From Thermoplasmata archaeon (GTDB lineage Archaea; Thermoplasmatota; Thermoplasmata; Lutacidiplasmatales; UBA184), in contig JASHTI010000070.1 in assembly GCA_030040625.1 (NCBI GenBank), positions 1 to 21,777 on the forward strand: a DNA stretch of 21,777 nt, in the 5' to 3' direction. Each line of letters opens with the position of its first letter. Position 1 is the first letter of the stretch. The position numbers were made by a program, and so were the translations under genes. Shown piece by piece: positions 14,900 to 21,736 of the stretch. The notes under the pieces were generated by a model, which was given only the letters and a program-made list of their open reading frames with translations, made no database searches and was not told the DNA's origin.

Positions 14900-15142
14900 A
14901 TGCGCAAGTTCCTCACCGAGCTCCGGGGCAAGACCGTGATGACGAACGACGGCCAGATCCTCGGCATGATCGACAACTTCGTCGTCGACACGCTCTCGGG
15001 GGGTATCGCCCACGTGCTGGTCACCCCGAGCGAGGACGTCGAGCAGCGCCTCTTCCAGAGCGACGCGTCCGGCCGTCTCGTGCTCCCCTTCAAGAGCATG
15101 CGTGCGGTCAAGGACGTCGTCGTGATGGACATTGGGAAGTGA
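14900..15142 (+). CDS. PRC-barrel domain protein
   Basis: The 80-residue protein is a single PRC-barrel: MRKFLTELRGKTVMTNDGQILGMIDNF followed by VVDTLSGGIAHVLVTP, then LVLPFKSMRAVKDVVVMDIGK. The order 'strand-G-K-x-V-x-T-x-D-G-x-x-L-G' and the closing 'lPf..m..vkdvvvm' are typical of the small archaeal members. PRC-barrels are adaptor folds found in RimM and photosynthetic reaction centre subunit H; archaeal stand-alone ones have been linked to RNA processing and cell division (CdpB-type), but this one cannot be assigned. The ATG follows GTGAGG by nine bases and suits the first strand. A longer in-frame extension to 14630 crosses the promoter and is rejected. It overlaps the glycosyltransferase gene by 11 bases. 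Confidence 0.85.
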   Translation: MRKFLTELRGKTVMTNDGQILGMIDNFVVDTLSGGIAHVLVTPSEDVEQRLFQSDASGRLVLPFKSMRAVKDVVVMDIGK

Positions 15143-15971
15143 GCCCGTCGGGCGCCCCTTCGTCTCGGTCGTCGTCACCACCCGCAACGAGGAGCAGCAT
15201 CTAGGGCTGCTGCTCGAGAGCCTCGCGGTCCAGGAACCCCCGTTCGAGATCGTCCTCGTCGACGCGGAGAGCCGCGATCGGACCGTCGCCATCGCAGAGG
15301 CGTTCCGCGCCCGGCACTCCGAGCTGCTCCGCATCATCCAGCGCCCCTGCTCACGCGGCGGGGGTCGCAACATCGGCGTCGCGGACGCCCGGGCCGACTA
15401 TGTCGCCTTCATCGATGGGGACTGCGTCGCGGACTCGCGGTGGCTCGCCGAGCTCCGTCGCGACGTCGGCCCGCGCACGGTCGTCGCCGGCCTGACCCGG
15501 ACGGTCGGCAAGCCGAAGTACGGCGCCCTCGAGCGGGTGGAGCTGTTCCAGGGCGGCTACGACGTCACTTACCCCTCCTGCAACCTCCTGTACCCGCGGG
15601 CGCTCTTCTCGGAGCTCGGCGGGTTCGACACCTCCTTCATCACCGCCGAGGACATCGATCTGAACCTGCGCGCCGTCCGCCGCGGGGCGACGATCCGCTA
15701 CACGGCCGACGCCATCGTCCTCCACCACATGCGCGAGACGTTCCTCCGCTTCCTGTACCAGGCCTACTGGAACGGCTACGGGCGGAAGCAGCTCACCGAG
15801 AAGCACGGGAGCCTCTGGGTCCGGTACCGTCTCCGGCGGCTCCTCGCCGGCCAGAAGGGGGCGATCGCCTGGGCGCGTCTCGCCGCCGCGCTGGCGGGGT
15901 ACGCGACGCGGATGATCACCGGCCCGCGGGCCCGAGAACCCGCGAGCCGTGAGGCCCACCGATCGGAGTAG
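15132..15971 (+). CDS. Family 2 glycosyltransferase (GT-A fold)
   Basis: The 279-residue protein transfers sugar from a nucleotide donor. The GT2 pattern is clear: VSVVVTTRNEEQHLGLLLESL (11-31), IVLVDAESRDRT (40-51), GGGRNIGVADARADYVAFIDGDC with the metal-binding D95-G-D97, and the acceptor-side FITAEDIDLNLR with E173-D174. Conserved H198-H199 and a basic C-terminal helix follow. There is no strong transmembrane segment, although the helix from AIAWARLAAALAGY could lie at the membrane. Likely products are surface glycans or dolichol-linked oligosaccharide; the heavily sequon-loaded surface protein nearby makes N-glycosylation plausible, but this is inference. The only usable start is TTG at 15132, inside the end of the PRC-barrel gene (11-base overlap), so coupling is likely. 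It ends convergently to the roadblock gene. Confidence 0.9.
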   Translation: MGSEPVGRPFVSVVVTTRNEEQHLGLLLESLAVQEPPFEIVLVDAESRDRTVAIAEAFRARHSELLRIIQRPCSRGGGRNIGVADARADYVAFIDGDCVADSRWLAELRRDVGPRTVVAGLTRTVGKPKYGALERVELFQGGYDVTYPSCNLLYPRALFSELGGFDTSFITAEDIDLNLRAVRRGATIRYTADAIVLHHMRETFLRFLYQAYWNGYGRKQLTEKHGSLWVRYRLRRLLAGQKGAIAWARLAAALAGYATRMITGPRAREPASREAHRSE

Positions 15972-16000
15972 CGGCGGCGCGCCGCGGAGAGGGGCGTCGA

Positions 16001-16360
16001 CTAGTTCGTCTTGAGGAGGTCGGCGACCTTCGCGACCTCTTCGACGACCTTCGTCACGTCCGCCGACTGGTCGACGACCGCGACCAGCAGCGCCTTCTTG
16101 CCGCTGCCGACGATGATCGTCTTCGAGTCGTTCCCCTCGACGACGATCCGCTCGGGGGCCGCCCGGTTGAGCTCGGTGTTGGCGGTCGCGGCGGCGCCGA
16201 GGATCGTGGCGCACATGATCGCGAACGTCTCGGTGTAGACGCCGGCGGGGACGTCCGCGTAGAGGACGAGCCCGTCGCGCGAGACGAGCGCGGTGGCGAT
16301 CCCCGACACGCGGCTCTTGAGGTCCTTGATCACCGTCCCAACGTTCCCGGTAGCCATCAT
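16001..16360 (-). CDS. Roadblock/LC7 domain protein
   Basis: The 119-residue protein is a single roadblock/LC7 domain: the first helix TVIKDLKSRVSGI, then TALVSRDGLVLYADVP, helix ETFAIMCATILGAAATANTEL, strand pairs ERIVVEGNDSKTIIVGSGKKALLVAVV, and C-terminal helix DVTKVVEEVAKVADLL. Roadblock dimers act as GTPase-activating or scaffold partners of small Ras-like GTPases (MglB, Ragulator); no GTPase gene is visible in this window. The ATG at 16360 is used; the adjacent in-frame ATG at 16357 is equally good. A GAGGG lies just upstream. Only 13 bases separate it from the V4R gene, so the two form one operon under the promoter at 16805-16814. Confidence 0.9.
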   Translation of the reverse strand: MMATGNVGTVIKDLKSRVSGIATALVSRDGLVLYADVPAGVYTETFAIMCATILGAAATANTELNRAAPERIVVEGNDSKTIIVGSGKKALLVAVVDQSADVTKVVEEVAKVADLLKTN

Positions 16361-16373
16361 TCCCTCGGTGCCC

Positions 16374-16781
16374 TCACAGCTCCTCGACCCGGAAATGGCA
16401 TTCGCGCTGCCCGGTGCTCGCGCACGCCTCTTCGGTGCATTTGACGCGCTCCCCCTTAAAACGTTCGTAGAACTCGCGGAGGATGCCCCGGAGGCGGTGG
16501 CAGGTCGGGATGTCGCTCGGGCAGACCTCGATCGACCCGCGGACGACGACCTCGTGGTCCGAGAAGCGGACCCCCTCGACCCAGCCGCGCTCCTCGAGCT
16601 GCGCGGCCGCCCGCTCGAAGTAGTGGGGCCGGTCCTTGAGCGCCTCCTCGGCCATGTTGCCGCCGATCACCGAGCCTTCCTTGAAGAACAGGCCGTGGCA
16701 GGCGTGGCTCATCACGCCCTCGTAGAGCTCCTTGATCTGCCGTAGCTCGGTCTGATCGAGCTTTACCTGGCGGAGGGGCAT
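16374..16781 (-). CDS. V4R (4-vinyl reductase-like) small-molecule-binding domain protein
   Basis: The 135-residue protein resembles the V4R domain. FERAAAQLEERGWVEGVRFSDHEVVVRGSIEV forms the central hairpin, then HRLRGILREFYERFKGERVKCTEEACASTGQRECHFRVEEL, the classic ending with two Cys around a Gly and 'C-x-F-x-V'. Cysteines are at 28, 87, 94, 115, 120 and 128; this many suggests a metal or disulfide site, which is inference. V4R domains bind hydrophobic ligands or metals in sensory and tethering proteins (TRAPP Bet3-related). The ATG at 16781 lies about 28 bases from the box A TTTTTTATA, so translation is probably leaderless. It is immediately upstream of the roadblock gene, and the pairing with roadblock proteins suggests a sensor-GTPase regulatory module. 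V4R assignment is by motif. Confidence 0.78.
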   Translation of the reverse strand: MPLRQVKLDQTELRQIKELYEGVMSHACHGLFFKEGSVIGGNMAEEALKDRPHYFERAAAQLEERGWVEGVRFSDHEVVVRGSIEVCPSDIPTCHRLRGILREFYERFKGERVKCTEEACASTGQRECHFRVEEL

Positions 16782-16804
16782 CGCCGCCGCACCGGGGACC
16801 TCCC

Positions 16805-16814
16805 TATAAAAAAT
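16805..16814 (-). promoter_or_regulatory. Box A of the V4R/roadblock operon
   Basis: The minus strand reads ATTTTTTATA, the most A/T-rich promoter element in the window, centred about 28 bases upstream of the ATG at 16781. Its strength predicts high expression. Confidence 0.65.
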
Positions 16815-16826
16815 CGCCCGCGCCCG

Positions 16827-17594
16827 TCAAGGGACGCGGCCCGCGCGCGCGTCGGCCGGGACGGGCCCCACGGCCGTCCCGGCGGTCGCCCGGCCCTCGA
16901 ACTCCCCGAGGTCCGCCATCGGCGGCCCCGCGACGCTCGGCCAGGCGCCGAACCGGTCGACCAGCCGGCTCCGGAGGCCCGCCCGCTCCCCGGCGCGGAC
17001 GTCGCTCCAGTACATCCCGCCGACCCAGACGGTCCGCTCCGGGGAGACGCCGAGGCGTTGCACCGCGGCCTCGAAAGCGGCCCGCGACGCCAGCGGCGGC
17101 CCCGGAGGATCGGCGGGCGCGAGGAGCAGCGCCAAGGGCAGCCCGACGCGCTGCAGCAACCACCGGGCGCTCTCGGACGGCAGCCCGCTGAGCGCGCCGA
17201 CCGCGACCCCGGCCCGACCGAGCCGCTCGACGAACGGCCCCGCGTCGGCGAACCGCTCGACCTCGCCGGCCGGACGGAGGAGGCGACGGACGACCGCCTC
17301 CGTCTCCTCGGTAGGGAGCGTGCGCCCGGCGATCGCCCGCAGGGTCTCGCGCAGGTGCCCCTCCAGCGCGGCCGGGTCGGCGGGCGGCCGCTTGCCGGTG
17401 AGGCCTTGCCACCGGCGCTGGTCCCAGGCGCGAAGGGCCTTCCGGACGGCGCTCCGGACATGCCGGTCGGAGAGCCGCGGCCCCTGGGGCCGCCAGGCCC
17501 ACTGCCAGGCCCCGAGCGTGCGGAACGGAACGAGCACGTCCTCGACGGCGACGAGGACCGCGTCGTACCCGCGGTCGGCCGCCGGCTCCGTCAC
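16827..17594 (-). CDS. HAD-fold protein lacking catalytic aspartates
   Basis: The 255-residue protein keeps the HAD (haloacid dehalogenase) outline: motif I strand YDAVLVAVEDVLVPF, a helical cap to about residue 115, then VAVGALSGLPSESARWLLQRVGL (motif II with Ser), a helix AAFEAAVQRLGV, and VWVGGMYWSDVRAGERAGL (motif IV). The key acids are gone: the nucleophile position is A16 and the second Asp is E18 in motif I, the usual motif III Lys is not seen before the helix, and GDS of motif IV reads GGM. The domain therefore looks like a pseudo-phosphatase. The start is GTG at 17594, 15 bases after the coiled-coil gene, so the two form an operon. In other archaea coiled-coil proteins of this kind are often beside a HAD phosphatase. 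Function unknown. Confidence 0.75.
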   Translation of the reverse strand: MTEPAADRGYDAVLVAVEDVLVPFRTLGAWQWAWRPQGPRLSDRHVRSAVRKALRAWDQRRWQGLTGKRPPADPAALEGHLRETLRAIAGRTLPTEETEAVVRRLLRPAGEVERFADAGPFVERLGRAGVAVGALSGLPSESARWLLQRVGLPLALLLAPADPPGPPLASRAAFEAAVQRLGVSPERTVWVGGMYWSDVRAGERAGLRSRLVDRFGAWPSVAGPPMADLGEFEGRATAGTAVGPVPADARAGRVP

Positions 17595-17609
17595 GATCGG
17601 GCCGGCGCG

Positions 17610-18473
17610 CTAGGCGCGTCCGCGCTTCTGGAGCTCGAGGAGGTCCTCGGTCGAGACCTTCTCGCCCTTCTTCAGGCGCGCGAGGAAGTCCTCCTCGCGC
17701 GGCGCCTCGGCGGGCGCCCATGCGATCGGGGCGTGGCCGCCCCGGGCGGCGTAGAGCAGTTTCTCGATGTCGCGGACCTCCTCGATGGCGGCGATGTGCT
17801 GGCGGTGCGCCTCGTCCGCCGCCGTCTTCACCTCGACCAGCTTCGCCTGGACGTCGTCGGCCTGGCGGCGCAGCTCGTCGCCGGCCTCGAACAGCGCGAC
17901 CATCGACTCGTGGGCCCGCTGGGCCTCCTCGGCGAGCTGGCCGACCGCCGCGTGGTGCTTCTCCGCCTCGTCCCGGGCCTCGTTGAACGCCTTCAGGACC
18001 GCCTCGATGTCCGGATCGCGCCGGAACTGGTCCTCCTGCTCGCGGATCGCCCCCTCGAGGCGCTTCATCTCCTCGAGGAGCCGCTTCTCCTGGTCGCCGG
18101 TGAGGGCGGTCGTCATGTGGCGGAACTCGAGCTCCTTGAGGTCCTTCTTCAGTCGCCAGACCGGCACGGCTCCCTGGCGGGACGGCCGCGCCCGGCGCAT
18201 CTGCTGGACCTGGTCGCCGAGCTCCTGGAACTTCCGGTTCCACTCCTCGCGCAGCCGCTTCGCCTCGCGGACCTGCCCGTTCAGCTCGTCCCGGTGCCGC
18301 CGGTGGTCCTGCGCCTCGGCGCTCTTCGCCCGGATCGCGTCGACGATCGCGGCGCGCTCGTCGGCGAGGGCGCGGGCCTCGGCGTTGAGGCGATCGCGCG
18401 TCGCCCGGAACGCGTCCGCGTGCTCGTTCGACTCGGCGCGGCGCCGTTCGAGTTCTTCGGTAGGGTCGGGCAA
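17610..18473 (-). CDS. Coiled-coil protein (COG1340-like)
   Basis: The 287-residue protein is almost entirely alpha-helical and rich in Glu, Arg, Lys and Ala: an antiparallel coiled coil (about 1-90) with an interruption at RARPSRQGAVPVWRLKKDLKELEF, a second coiled coil (about 125-235), and a C-terminal segment GEKVSTEDLLELQKRGRA. The pattern 'W-x-LKKDLKELEFRHMTTALTGDQEKRLLEEMKRLE' in the middle is the hallmark of the archaeal COG1340 family. The function is not established and such proteins are sometimes misannotated as phosphoserine phosphatase. The start is TTG at 18473; no ATG or GTG is in frame, and GGTGG precedes it by about six bases. Box A at 18535-18544 predicts a leader of about 40 bases, longer than most here. 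The HAD-like gene follows in the same operon. Confidence 0.85.
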   Translation of the reverse strand: MPDPTEELERRRAESNEHADAFRATRDRLNAEARALADERAAIVDAIRAKSAEAQDHRRHRDELNGQVREAKRLREEWNRKFQELGDQVQQMRRARPSRQGAVPVWRLKKDLKELEFRHMTTALTGDQEKRLLEEMKRLEGAIREQEDQFRRDPDIEAVLKAFNEARDEAEKHHAAVGQLAEEAQRAHESMVALFEAGDELRRQADDVQAKLVEVKTAADEAHRQHIAAIEEVRDIEKLLYAARGGHAPIAWAPAEAPREEDFLARLKKGEKVSTEDLLELQKRGRA

Positions 18474-18534
18474 GCAGCCACCGTTCCGCCCGGGGAGCCC
18501 GAGGAAGGCGGGGTTCCGTTCGACCGATGCTCGC

Positions 18535-18544
18535 GATATAAAGC
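18535..18544 (-). promoter_or_regulatory. Box A of the coiled-coil/HAD operon
   Basis: The minus strand reads GCTTTATATC, close to consensus. It lies 66 bases from the TTG start, so this transcript should carry a real leader with GGTGG near the start codon, unlike most promoters in the window. Confidence 0.6.
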
Positions 18545-18597
18545 TGCCGGGCCGCGGCGGGCGGCGGCGCGCGGCGACGAATTCCCCTTCGAGCGCA

Positions 18598-18607
18598 TTC
18601 TAATAAC
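18598..18607 (+). promoter_or_regulatory. Box A of herA
   Basis: TTCTAATAAC is centred about 29 bases upstream of the GTG at 18632. The leader would be a few bases. It is divergent to the coiled-coil operon promoter. Confidence 0.5.
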
Positions 18608-18631
18608 CCGGGGGCCGGGTGAAGAGGCGCC

Positions 18632-20080
18632 GTGGAGGACGTGGGCCGCATCTTCGGGGACGTCGGCCTCGGCCAGTTCCACCTCCTGCTCACCCGGCCG
18701 GTCGAGCGGGGCGACTACGTCGCCGTCGACGACGAGCTCCACGGCAGCGTCCTCTGCCAGCTGGACGACCTCAAGCGCAAGAGCGATTTCGACATCGACC
18801 GGGCCGCCACCACCGAGGGGGCGGACCCGGCGGCGATCCACCAGAACCTGCTGGGCGTCGCGCGGGTCATCGGCTACCGCGACGCGGGCGGGATCGTCAA
18901 GTGCCCGACGATCCCGTTCCGGCCGGGGGCGCACGTCTACCGGGCCGAGGAGCCGCTGATCGCCGAGGTCCTCGGGCTCAAGCACCGCCCGAGCACGGGC
19001 GCCTACGTCGGCCTGCTGCGCAACCACGCCCTGCGCGTCGAGCTCGACATCAACCAGCTCGTCCAGCGTCACGTCAGCGTCCTCGCGAAGACCGGCGGCG
19101 GCAAGAGCTACCTCCTCGGGGTGCTCATCGAGGAGCTCCTGCGCCACAAGGTCACCTGCGTCATCATCGATCCGCACGGGGAGTACGGCTCGCTGCGGCA
19201 CCCGGCGGAGAAGAACCCGGCGACCGGCCGGTTCGGCGTGGAGGTCCAGGGGTTCGCCCGCCAGGTCCAGGAGTACTCGCCGGACGTCTCGCTCAACCCG
19301 TCGGCCAAGCCGCTGACGTTCTCCCTGCGGCACACCGACCCGCGCGACCTGCTCGTCTTCATGGGGCTGACGAACGTCAAGAGCTACCTCGGGCCGCTCA
19401 AGCAGCTTCTCGAGGCGGCGGCCGCCCAGAGCGCCGACTACAGCGTCCATGACCTCGTCCGCGCCGCCGAGCTGACCGAGGGGGCCGCCGCCGAGACGCT
19501 GCGCGAGCGGCTGGAGTACGTCGAGCAGACCAAGCTGCTCGGGCCGGTCGGCACCAGCCTGAACGAGCTCGTCCAGCGGGGCCAGGCGACCCTGGTGAAC
19601 CTCCGGGGAATCGCTCCGGACGTCCAGGAGCTCGTCGTCGCCCGGATCGCCTCGACGCTCTTCGAGAACCGGAAGAAGGAGAAGATCCCGCCGCTCTTCC
19701 TCGTGATCGAGGAGGCGCACAACTTCGCGCCGCAGCAGGGGACGGCGACCTGCTCGCGGATCCTCAAGAACATCGCGAGCGAGGGCCGCAAGTTCGGCCT
19801 GGGCCTCTGCGCGGTGACCCAGCGGGCCGCCCGCATCGACAAGAGCGTCCTCTCGCAGTGCAACACCCAGCTGATCCTGCAGGTGACGAACCCGCTCGAC
19901 CTGAAGGCGATCGCCCAGTCGATCGAAGGCCTGACCGACGGGATGACGCAGATGATCCAGTCCCTGCCGGTCGGCGTCGCGCTGATCACCGGCGGCGGCT
20001 ACCACACGCCGCTCTTCTGCGAGGTCCGGCCCCGCGCGAGCCGCCACGGCGGCGAGAGCGTCCAGGTCGTCGCCGCGTAG
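18632..20080 (+). CDS. herA: HerA-type DNA translocase/helicase
   Basis: HerA is a hexameric FtsK/HerA-class ATPase that works with the nuclease NurA, and Mre11-Rad50, in DNA end resection. The 482-residue protein has an N-terminal HAS-barrel-like beta domain (to about 140). Walker A is AKTGGGKSY (152-160), Walker B region CVIIDPHGEYGSL (176-188), a lid, then LFLVIEEAHNFAP (about 355-366) and the arginine-containing segment SEGRKFGLGLCAVTQRAARIDKSVLSQCNTQ typical of the family. The length is usual. The GTG at 18632 fits both the box A spacing and the family N-terminus. No nurA, mre11 or rad50 lies in the window. It is convergent with the aminopeptidase gene, the stops being 24 bases apart. 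Confidence 0.93.
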   Translation: MEDVGRIFGDVGLGQFHLLLTRPVERGDYVAVDDELHGSVLCQLDDLKRKSDFDIDRAATTEGADPAAIHQNLLGVARVIGYRDAGGIVKCPTIPFRPGAHVYRAEEPLIAEVLGLKHRPSTGAYVGLLRNHALRVELDINQLVQRHVSVLAKTGGGKSYLLGVLIEELLRHKVTCVIIDPHGEYGSLRHPAEKNPATGRFGVEVQGFARQVQEYSPDVSLNPSAKPLTFSLRHTDPRDLLVFMGLTNVKSYLGPLKQLLEAAAAQSADYSVHDLVRAAELTEGAAAETLRERLEYVEQTKLLGPVGTSLNELVQRGQATLVNLRGIAPDVQELVVARIASTLFENRKKEKIPPLFLVIEEAHNFAPQQGTATCSRILKNIASEGRKFGLGLCAVTQRAARIDKSVLSQCNTQLILQVTNPLDLKAIAQSIEGLTDGMTQMIQSLPVGVALITGGGYHTPLFCEVRPRASRHGGESVQVVAA

Positions 20081-20104
20081 CGGCGGCCCCCGCGCCGCGG
20101 CCGC

Positions 20105-21736
20105 CTACGGGCCGGCGTCGAGCAGGTAGCGGGTCAGCAGACGGACCCCGAACGCCGTCGCGCCCCAGTTCTGGTACGCCGGCTGGTACTTCCGGGTCGA
20201 AAGCGTGGTGTACGCCGGGCCGGCGATGTCGAGATGGGCCCACCGGCGGTCGCCGACGAACGCCTCGAGGAACGCGGAGGCGGTGAGCATCGCCGCCGTC
20301 GGGATCTCGATCGAGTTGCGGACGTCCCCGACCTCGCTGCGGACCAGCTCCCGGTGGTAGTCCGTGAGGGGCATGCGCCAGATCGGCTCGCCGGTCGCCG
20401 CCGACGCGGCGAGGAGCGCCCGGGCGAGCGGGTCGTCGTTGCTGACGAGACCGCCGGTGTCGTCGCCGAGCGCCACCACCTCGCCCCCCGTCAGCGTGGC
20501 GACGTCGATCACGGCGTCCGGCTGGTACGTCGCGTCGGCGTAGCCGAGGCCGTCCGAGAGGGCGACCCGGCCCTCCGCGTCGGTGTTGAGGACCTCGATG
20601 ATCTTCCCGCTGAACGTCCGTACGAGGTCTCCGGGACGGTACGAGGAGCCGCTGGGTAGGTTCTCGCAGCAGCAGAGGATGCCGACGACCCGCGGGGCGA
20701 CCTTGAGGAGCGCGGCGGCCCGGACCGTCCCGAGGACGGCCATCGCGCCGGATTTATCGAACTTCATGTGCGACATCTGCGGCGCCGGCTTGATCGAGAT
20801 GCCGCCCGAATCGAAGGTGATCCCCTTGCCGACGAGCGCGACCGTTCGCGGTGGGCCGCGGCCCCGGCCGCGCCCGGCGTACTCCAGGACGATCATCCGG
20901 GGCGGATGCGAAGAGCCGCTCCCGACGGCGAGGATGCCGCCGCAGCCCATCTTCGCGAGCGCCGCTTCGTCGAAGACGGTGACCTTCAGCCCCAGCTCGG
21001 TCCCCAGCCGCCGGGCCTCTTCGGCGATCCGCTCGGGGAACGCGACGTTCGGGGGGAGGTTCGCCCGCTCGCGGGTCCATACGGTCGCTTCGGCGATCGT
21101 CCGCTCCTCGTCGAGCGCGCGGCGGAGGCTTGCCCCGCGGGACCGGGCCGCGGCGCCGAGGTAGATCGTCGCCTCCTCCACGCCGGCCTCGAACGTCGCC
21201 TTGTACTGGTAGAACTCGTAGCCGCCGAGGACCGCGCCGTCGGCGATCGCCCGGAGCGCCCGCTCCGCGTCGACCCCGCCCGCCACGAACGAGGGGAGCG
21301 CGAAGCCGACGCGGGGGGCTGCCTTCCCTCGGAGCCCCTTGACCGCTTCCGCGGCGGCGCGGCGCGCGACCTCGGCGGAGTACTTCGCGCGCGGCCCGAG
21401 GCCGACCAGGACGAGCCGACCCCCGTCGGACGGGCGATGGAGGACCGTGAGCTCGCGACGCTTGCCCCGGAACTCCTTCTGGGCCCAACTGCGGGCGAGC
21501 ACGCCACCCGTGGCGGCGTCCTCGGCGGCGAGGGCCTTCGGGAACGGCTCGAGACCGTCGCCCCGCTCGAAGATCCCGCGGATCAGGACCGGGGGTGCGG
21601 CCGCGAGGGACTCCCCCGGCTCCAGCCGAAGGCGAACCGGCGGAGGGCTCTCAGAACGAGGGACGGACCTTCTGGCGGTCGATGCGGATTCCGGTGGGGG
21701 TGATGGCGACGAGGTTCTTGGCGATGCCAGCGACAT
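20105..21736 (-). CDS. pepA: Leucyl aminopeptidase (M17 family)
   Basis: M17 aminopeptidases release N-terminal residues from peptides using two metal ions. The C-terminal catalytic domain is complete: VGKGITFDSGGISIKP (metal-binding Lys and Asp), MKFDKSGAMAVLG, the hallmark NTDAEGRVALSDGL, and later LTGGEVVALGDDTGG. The N-terminal domain has VLIRGIFERGDGLEPFP. The ATG at 21736 gives 543 residues, longer than the usual 480-510. Its first 30 codons are low-complexity, use A-ending and AGA codons that are rare here, and overlap another frame with good codon use that stops at 21651. The true start is therefore probably downstream of 21652, but no ATG, GTG or TTG is in frame there; CTG at 21625 is a candidate. 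The gene is convergent with herA. It likely degrades peptides leaving the proteasome (inference). Confidence 0.9.
   Translation of the reverse strand: MSLASPRTSSPSPPPESASTARRSVPRSESPPPVRLRLEPGESLAAAPPVLIRGIFERGDGLEPFPKALAAEDAATGGVLARSWAQKEFRGKRRELTVLHRPSDGGRLVLVGLGPRAKYSAEVARRAAAEAVKGLRGKAAPRVGFALPSFVAGGVDAERALRAIADGAVLGGYEFYQYKATFEAGVEEATIYLGAAARSRGASLRRALDEERTIAEATVWTRERANLPPNVAFPERIAEEARRLGTELGLKVTVFDEAALAKMGCGGILAVGSGSSHPPRMIVLEYAGRGRGRGPPRTVALVGKGITFDSGGISIKPAPQMSHMKFDKSGAMAVLGTVRAAALLKVAPRVVGILCCCENLPSGSSYRPGDLVRTFSGKIIEVLNTDAEGRVALSDGLGYADATYQPDAVIDVATLTGGEVVALGDDTGGLVSNDDPLARALLAASAATGEPIWRMPLTDYHRELVRSEVGDVRNSIEIPTAAMLTASAFLEAFVGDRRWAHLDIAGPAYTTLSTRKYQPAYQNWGATAFGVRLLTRYLLDAGP

Noticed and set aside
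14314..15132. Longer eL18 frame starting at 15132 on the minus strand
   Set aside because: The extra N-terminal part crosses the eL18 promoter, the palindrome and the PRC-barrel gene; the 121-residue form matches the family.
15974..15985. Twelve-base palindrome GCGGCGCGCCGC between the glycosyltransferase and roadblock genes
   Set aside because: It sits in a 29-base convergent gap and could aid termination, but short all-G/C palindromes are frequent in this sequence and no T-tract accompanies it.
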